Program-made: the position numbers and the translations under genes | Origin: Methylococcales bacterium | Lineage (GTDB): Bacteria; Pseudomonadota; Gammaproteobacteria; Methylococcales; Methylomonadaceae | NCBI GenBank assembly: GCA_026398895.1 | Contig: JAPLRZ010000033.1 | Coordinates: forward strand, 1 to 59,202 | Reading direction: 5' to 3' | DNA: 59,202 nt | Notes under the pieces: model-generated | Told to the model about the DNA's origin: nothing | Database searches by the model: none | The model's input: only the letters and a program-made list of their open reading frames with translations | In this document: in pieces, positions 58,459 through 59,202 of the stretch | How positions within the stretch are numbered: the first letter of the stretch is position 1 | Layout: each line of letters starts with the position of its first letter

Positions 58459-59202
58459 TTATTTCAAGCGTTCTAGTATTGATTCGGCCGCTTTTTGTTG
58501 TTGAACACTGCCCTTTTTAAGCACTTCTTCTGTAATATTTCTAGCAGACTCCGTATCACCCATCTCGATATAGGCTTTTGCTATATCCAACTGCGTTTCA
58601 AAGTCATCCATATTTGATAGATCAGACACACCAAGATTACTACCTTGAGTATTTAGCCCATCTGTTGCTGGCATATCAAAGTCAAAGTCAAAATCAATCG
58701 AACTGTCACTAATATCATTAAATTCTTTTACATTAGCCGTACTTTCTTTTAAATCAAAATCAAAGGAGTCAAAGTCGTCTTTGTTGTCTGCTACAGGAGT
58801 TACAATTGCGCTGTCAGGCACGGCATCGGCTTTGCTATCCAGCGCAAAATCATCAAAGTCAAAGGAGTCAAAGTCGTCTTTGTTGTCTGCTACGGGGACG
58901 GGGGTTGCAATTGCACTGTCAGGCACGGCATCGGCTTTGCTATCCAGCGCAAAATCATCAAAGTCAAAGGAGTTAAAGTCGTCTTTGTTGTCTGCTACAG
59001 AGACGGGGGTTGCAATTGCACTGTCAGGCACGGCATCGGCTTTGCTATCCAGCGCAAAATCATCAAAATCAAAGGAGTCAAAGTCGTCTTTGTTGTCTGC
59101 TACAGAGACGGGGGTTGCAATTGCACTGTCAGGCACGGCATCGGCTTTGCTATCCAGCGCAAAATCATCAAAATCAAAGGAGTCAAAGTCGTCTTTGTTG
59201 TC
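58459..59202 (-). CDS. FimV-like protein, C-terminal part (runs off the right edge)
   Basis: The frame is open to the window edge, so the start lies outside. The C-terminal ~50 residues (DDFETQLDIAKAYIEMGDTE, then ARNITEEVLKKG, then AAESILERLK) are the FimV C-terminal TPR-like domain. Before it come tandem 35-residue Asp/Phe-rich units (DDFDSFDFDDFALDSKADAV and a PDSAIATPV segment). FimV is an inner-membrane protein with an N-terminal LysM domain that organises polar structures and type IV pili. The N-terminal domains cannot be checked here. Confidence 0.8.
   Translation of the reverse strand, partial: DNKDDFDSFDFDDFALDSKADAVPDSAIATPVSVADNKDDFDSFDFDDFALDSKADAVPDSAIATPVSVADNKDDFNSFDFDDFALDSKADAVPDSAIATPVPVADNKDDFDSFDFDDFALDSKADAVPDSAIVTPVADNKDDFDSFDFDLKESTANVKEFNDISDSSIDFDFDFDMPATDGLNTQGSNLGVSDLSNMDDFETQLDIAKAYIEMGDTESARNITEEVLKKGSVQQQKAAESILERLK
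58821..59202. repeat. 105-bp tandem repeats in the fimV-like gene
   Basis: Units begin with cggcatcggctttgctatcc at 58821, 58926, 59031 and 59136, exactly 105 bases apart, and continue past the edge. Units differ at only a few positions. The most 3' coding unit (58705-58820) is shorter and diverged. Recent expansion is likely. Confidence 0.92.

Overview
The window (59.2 kb, moderately AT-rich) looks like the chromosome of a gammaproteobacterium, most likely a Methylococcales-type methanotroph or methylotroph. Supports: the csrA / tRNA-Ser(GCU) / tRNA-Arg(ACG) order, a hemC-hemD-hemX-hemY operon, a FimV-like protein with aspartate-rich repeats, and a small amino-acid-kinase gene (MfnE-like, a family used for methanofuran-type cofactors) overlapping pabB (p-aminobenzoate is a precursor of tetrahydromethanopterin). 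The lineage is an inference; no methane or methanol oxidation gene and no rRNA lies in the window.

Layout. 1-2200: the 5' end of an ISAs1-family element, then an AT-rich GHKL ATPase fused to a nuclease-like domain (possible defence gene). 2.4-6.2 kb: MoxR / DUF58 / transglutaminase operon. 6.3-7.2 kb: DksA/TraR-type zinc finger protein and a secreted protein. 7.3-11.5 kb: hemCDXY. 11.7-13.3 kb: small secreted protein, a structured non-coding element, csrA and three tRNAs. 13.4-18.1 kb: YgjP-type metalloprotease, small membrane protein, sbcC. 18.3-23.1 kb: a MITE with perfect terminal repeats and target duplication, an SPFH protein, and a PhnD-like binding protein coupled to a hybrid histidine kinase. 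23.1-27.7 kb: Ser/Thr kinase with DUF4384, tandemly duplicated OmpA-domain proteins, ASCH-like and TPR proteins. 27.8-38.7 kb: HdeD-like, DUF1415, EVE, tsaB, DinG-type helicase, a long Hsp70 homologue, an MBOAT/SGNH acetylation pair, rpe. 38.8-42.5 kb: DUF4347 cell-surface protein preceded by a candidate cyclic-di-GMP-I riboswitch. 42.6-46.2 kb: agmatine deiminase, recN, nadK. 46.9-50.3 kb: H-NS-like protein, orphan ECF sigma factor, MfnE-like kinase, pabB. 50.5-53.8 kb: ABC-F ATPase and a divergent nuclease-like protein. 54-57 kb: gmhA-hldE-hldD for ADP-heptose. 57-58.4 kb: REP repeats and decayed IS1595-like and IS1-like elements. 58.4 kb to the end: the C-terminal part of a FimV-like gene.

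The core is housekeeping (tetrapyrrole, LPS heptose, NADP, tRNA modification, DNA repair). Accessory signals sit between core genes: two AT-rich genes with nuclease-like domains, several families of palindromic intergenic repeats, IS remnants, and two candidate RNA elements (upstream of csrA and of the DUF4347 gene).
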